A DNA stretch of 10,455 bases, taken from the NCBI GenBank assembly GCA_030374735.1, contig JASCIV010000907.1:1-10455 (forward strand), given 5' to 3'. The translations under genes and the position numbers were made by a program. Position 1 is the first letter of the stretch. Each line of letters opens with the position of its first letter. The notes under the pieces were generated by a model. That model had not been told where the DNA came from. It saw only the letters and a program-made list of their open reading frames with translations, and ran no database searches. Origin of the DNA: Gracilaria caudata. Its lineage: Eukaryota > Rhodophyta > Florideophyceae > Gracilariales > Gracilariaceae. This document shows, piece after piece, positions 7,699-10,455 of this stretch.

Positions 7699-8334
7699 AT
7701 GCCGCCGCGGAAACGCAAGCAGCCAAGCGTGGCGGCGCGCGGCGCCGCCGCTGCCGCGCCCGCCGAGTCGACCAAGCGCGAGCGCGTGCGCAAGCCCACC
7801 GCAGAGCCCTCTTCCGCGCGCAATGCGAAGCTCAAGTTCAAGTCGCCTGGTGAGTTCTTCGCAGAGAACAAGAACATTGCCGGCTTTGACAACGCCGGCA
7901 AGTCGCTGTACACCACCATCCGAGAGCTGGTGGAGAACGATTCCTTGTTTGTGCGCAAGGAGATGCGCCGCGCGCAACCGCCGCTGGTTGTCAACGATGA
8001 ACAGTCCGTCCGCGCCATGAAACGCGCGCACGATTCCAGCTGCACTTGGGACGGATCGCGCACGAAGTCGAGCAGATCTACTGCTTGTAGCATGGAGCTC
8101 CAGTTGCACGAAGAAACCAAATTGCTGCGGCTGTTGAACAGAGGCACTTTGCTGCGTGCCACGTGCCAAGGAGTCATTCTCAGCTGGTACCGCCTGCCAG
8201 CCCACGCTCGCCCCTGCGATTGTAGATCAGGTTACGGGAGCAGCGTTCGAAGCGCGGAGCGCGTGTCACCGCTTCGGGAGCGCTTCCCTCCGACTCGCAT
8301 GCTCCGCAATGGTACAGCTGTTCGCACGTCTTGA
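7699..8334 (+). pseudogene. TOP6B: DNA topoisomerase VI subunit B, N-terminal 80 codons only
   Basis: TOP6B is the GHKL ATPase subunit of the archaeal-type topoisomerase VI, which in plants and red algae supports endoreduplication. From the ATG at 7699 there is a basic Ala-rich leader (residues 1-43). The family signature follows: KFKSPGEFFAENKNIAGFD then GKSLYTTIRELVEN at residues 69-80, which includes the N-box Glu and Asn that bind ATP-Mg. The normal continuation (A/S-L-D-x-A-E) is lost; the frame reads DSLFVRKEMRRAQPPL and runs to a stop at 8332-8334 without any resemblance to the N-box extension, the G1 box (DNGxGM) or the transducer domain. I looked for these in the other forward frames as far as 8700 and did not see them. 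Two codons (A-L) appear to be missing right after RELVEN, followed by unrelated sequence. Family identity of residues 44-80 is very strong; a full-length enzyme would be about 600-700 residues. Confidence 0.85.
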
Positions 8335-8708
8335 CGCGCGGTTCTCGTGAAACTGCTGGCCGTTGCGCAACGGGTGCGCGCATTCCGGCCGACCACGGCA
8401 TGCTTTTTTCTCTATAGCACGCCATACAACAGCACTGCGCCGCCACGCGTGGTCCACAAGTCCGGCAGACTCTCGGCGCCCATCAGAACGGTCACAAGTT
8501 GCAACTCCAACGGGCGCGCAACTTGCAACGCACGCCGTCGTGAATGATGGTGTTGTGCCGAAGCTCGTCGATGTGTCCGGAGTGTCCCGTGCCCCATACC
8601 ACTCATACCCCGCATTCCTAAACCGTTCAAACCTTACAGCTTCTTCGCACGCACCCATCACCATCCAGCTGTTGTCCATGTGCACCACCTCCTGAGCCTC
8701 CTTTTCTT
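8335..8708. other. No gene recognised
   Basis: Several overlapping frames exist on both strands, none resembling TOP6B or another family. An 8-base inverted repeat (caagttgc at 8495-8502, gcaacttg at 8518-8525) is present with a 15-base spacer. On the reverse strand a frame from 8688 starts HMDNSWMVMGACEEAVRFER and looks mildly protein-like, but it runs into low-quality Arg/Ser-rich sequence. Confidence 0.4.
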
Positions 8709-9665
8709 CTATCTACTTTCTGTGTTGTTGCTATCACTCAGAGCTTCTGAGGCCGCGTACGCAACGAATCCAGTCAAAATACCTGCCACATGTGTGACGT
8801 GATTGTGCCTTAAGGAGAAAATCCATTCTCCTGAGTATCCATGGCGCAGGTATATCCCAAGTCCACACACTTCCCGTATCAGAATAGCTAGAAATAATGC
8901 ATCAAGCTCCTCGTAGGAAAATCCTGATGTCTTGTTCCTAGCACACCAATAAAAGTTAAACAATGCATCGATTCCTCCGCTGCAACCCACCGTTATGATT
9001 CTGTGGCGTGCCGCTCTCAGATAAGTGTTCACCAATACAGAAACAATGCCCCCGATGACACTGCCTCCAATGTGCAGCGCAGCTACTTGCCAAACTTGCA
9101 GATATCGGCATCAAAACTCGATGCCGATGAGAGTGGACAACGAATTGCCAACGAGATGCCACAACGTTTTGTGACAAAACGCATGAGTTAGTAGGACATA
9201 CCATCGGCCTCTTCTAACGCGCCCTATAGATAGCAAAAAATGTCTCAACAGCAATCTTTTCACCAGCTGGTTTGGCGCGTTTAAACTGTTCAGGTATCGG
9301 CCGAGTACGTACATGCCATGAACTGCAACATGAGAAGACACAATACCGTATCCAAAAGCTTTGGCGTTAGGGTCCGTATCTTCCTTGAAAATTCTCACAT
9401 CCCTCCAATGTATTCTATCCCATCCTGTATACCATCCTTCACCTTCTTCCGTCCCATCATCGATGAAATCCTCCCAATTCTTCTCCGCAGCCGTGTTCAG
9501 CTCAGTTCGACCGTCTTCCGTGGTCATAACGTTTGTGGTTGCATCTGCAATAAAACAGCAAGCGGAGTAGGGGTCAATATTCGCCAACATGGCAGCACAT
9601 AAGAGGCCTTTTGCAGTATAAGCATGGCGAAGAAAGCGCACAACCTCCCTGCGATTCCATTCCAT
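8709..9665 (-). pseudogene. Rhomboid intramembrane serine protease, interrupted by one in-frame TGA
   Basis: Rhomboids cleave transmembrane segments with a Ser-His dyad. From the ATG at 9665 one frame runs 318 codons to 8709 with a single TGA at 9113-9111 (codon 185). Before it are the hallmark GRWYVLLTHAFCHKTLWHLV followed by GNS, containing the H and N that stabilise the oxyanion. After it are VGCSGGIDAL with the nucleophile Ser at codon 229 (GxSG, here with Cys at x and Gly after SG) and THVAGILTGFVAY with the catalytic His at codon 292. All catalytic residues are present. The frame stays open upstream to a stop at 9831-9829 and reads as an Arg-rich, acid-poor presequence (ALRTFANANFRRFPSLHVL), but contains no ATG there. 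The true start may therefore be in an upstream exon or lost. This fits a PARL/Pcp1-type mitochondrial inner-membrane rhomboid. TGA could derive from GGA (Gly) by one change. Confidence 0.85.
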
Positions 9666-9828
9666 GTAGATTCTGCGGGACCTTAAGACATGTAATGAAG
9701 GAAACCTGCGAAAATTTGCGTTGGCGAAAGTTCTGAGAGCCCACTTAGCGAAATGATCAACACGAAGATTACTGGAGACAACGTCTTCAACTGAGCTGAG
9801 TCTGCTTGGAACCCTCAGATGAGGACAT

Positions 9829-10035
9829 TCTCATATCCCAAACTACGATTCAAAGCTCATTGTCAGAGAGTGCTATCGCAGACGACGTTCTCGTGGACGT
9901 TTCGACAATGGTTTTCGATTCACTCTTTGCCCTGTGATCGTAAGACAAACGAATCCGTGCAAGAAGATTCCATTGAGGGCCACAATTTTGGAGTTTGTGT
10001 TGTTCCTGTACCTTCGCCAGTATCCAGGGGACTGT
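9829..10035. other. Spacer between rhomboid and UROD remnants
   Basis: The reverse frame that carries the UROD GGSSK motif stays open (TVPWILAKVQEQHKL and on) to a stop near 9847, but no longer resembles UROD. Two ATGs near 9820-9826 lie one frame off the rhomboid presequence and could be its lost start. No other feature was seen. Confidence 0.4.
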
Positions 10036-10455
10036 CTTTGACGAACCACCCTCAACACAATACGTTGCCAGGGTATATGGTGTGCCTACAAAGCCGAGCG
10101 CTGCCGCTTAGCCAGTACCTCTTTTCTCAGGGCTTGCAGAGTTTCCCTAAGAAAAGGAGCAGTCTTTTCGTAATCAATTTCACGCACGGCGTCGACCTGT
10201 TCCTTCGTTCGTAGCGGAGGGTCAATGGCCAGGCCGCGATCCGGAATGTCGAATGGCACACCATTCCCGAGAGTGGTGTAAGAATATCTGAAAACAAAAT
10301 GACGCCATCCGGCCTGAATGCGCGCCACGGCTGTAGGGATATCTCAATTAAGTGCTTGGGTATATCAGATCTCTCACGGAAACTTGGATGCTTCTTGGCT
10401 AGCTCTTGGTATACCTTCATGTACCGCCCAGCCTGACGCATCATCCACACCGGGG
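10036..10455 (-). pseudogene. Uroporphyrinogen decarboxylase, partial and frameshifted
   Basis: UROD decarboxylates the four acetate side chains of uroporphyrinogen III in heme and chlorophyll synthesis, in the plastid or cytosol. Reading from the window edge: PVWMMRQAGRYM with the substrate-binding Args, HPSFRERSDIPKHLIEISLQ, then PWRAFRPDGVILFSDILTPL with the catalytic Asp in FSDIL. A one-base shift at about 10255-10272 moves the match to the frame GVPFDIPDRGLAIDPPLRT, EQVDAVREIDYEK and ETLQALRKEVLAK. A second shift near 10100-10110 is followed by GFVGTPYTLATYCVEGGSSK with the conserved Tyr. Similarity ends at about 10036, less than half way through the usual 350-residue enzyme. The N-terminus lies outside the window. 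The active-site residues that are covered are intact, so the damage is either recent or an assembly artefact. Confidence 0.85.

Noticed and set aside
7350..8205. Two reverse frames of 250-275 codons opposite TOP6B
   Set aside because: They overlap the unmistakable TOP6B N-terminus and mirror its codon bias; no family resemblance was seen.
134..9665. Alternative genetic code or systematic stop-codon recoding
   Set aside because: TAA, TAG and TGA all interrupt conserved domains, and true frameshifts and deletions are also present, so one reassigned codon cannot explain the pattern.
1..10455. CRISPR array, tRNA or rRNA gene
   Set aside because: No regularly spaced identical repeats and no cloverleaf or rRNA-like conserved stretch were seen; the intron and gene content are eukaryotic.

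Overview
The window looks like nuclear DNA of a photosynthetic eukaryote. The recognisable proteins are a lycopene cyclase with a plastid-type leader, uroporphyrinogen decarboxylase, topoisomerase VI subunit B (TOP6B), a mitochondrial-type rhomboid protease, an FkbM-type methyltransferase, an hnRNP F/H-like RNA-binding protein, and a probable plastid membrane protein of a cyanobacterial/plant family. One spliceosomal intron with good consensus sites can be placed at 4052-4150, which settles the eukaryotic origin. Short spacers, few introns and the mix of plastid and archaeplastid genes fit a red alga best. That assignment is inference, because no rRNA or other marker gene is present.

Layout from left to right: a broken lycopene cyclase (+, 134-772); an unrecognised ORF (-, 1039-1506); a gene-poor stretch; an intact membrane-protein ORF (-, 2064-2885); an unrecognised signal-anchor ORF (-, 3029-3733); a fragment of an FkbM methyltransferase (-, 3702-4001), head to head with a three-RRM hnRNP F/H-like gene that carries an intron and stop codons (+, 4033-5564); a strong hairpin (5652-5698); a C-rich stretch of diverged tandem repeats (5700-6640); an orphan open frame (-, 6881-7273); a pyrimidine tract and the first 80 codons of TOP6B (+, from 7699); a stretch with no recognisable gene; a rhomboid protease interrupted by a single TGA (-, 8709-9665); and a frameshifted uroporphyrinogen decarboxylase running off the right edge (-, 10036-10455).

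The striking property is that nearly every recognisable gene is broken. Damage includes nonsense codons of all three types, one-base frameshifts, and ends that stop in mid-domain, while catalytic residues often survive. The genes belong to unrelated pathways and do not form a functional cluster. Either this is a block of decaying or duplicated gene copies, or the assembly carries many small errors. Mid-domain truncations (TOP6B, FkbM, lycopene cyclase) favour real decay; the otherwise intact rhomboid with one stop could be either. I found no convincing new multi-gene system.
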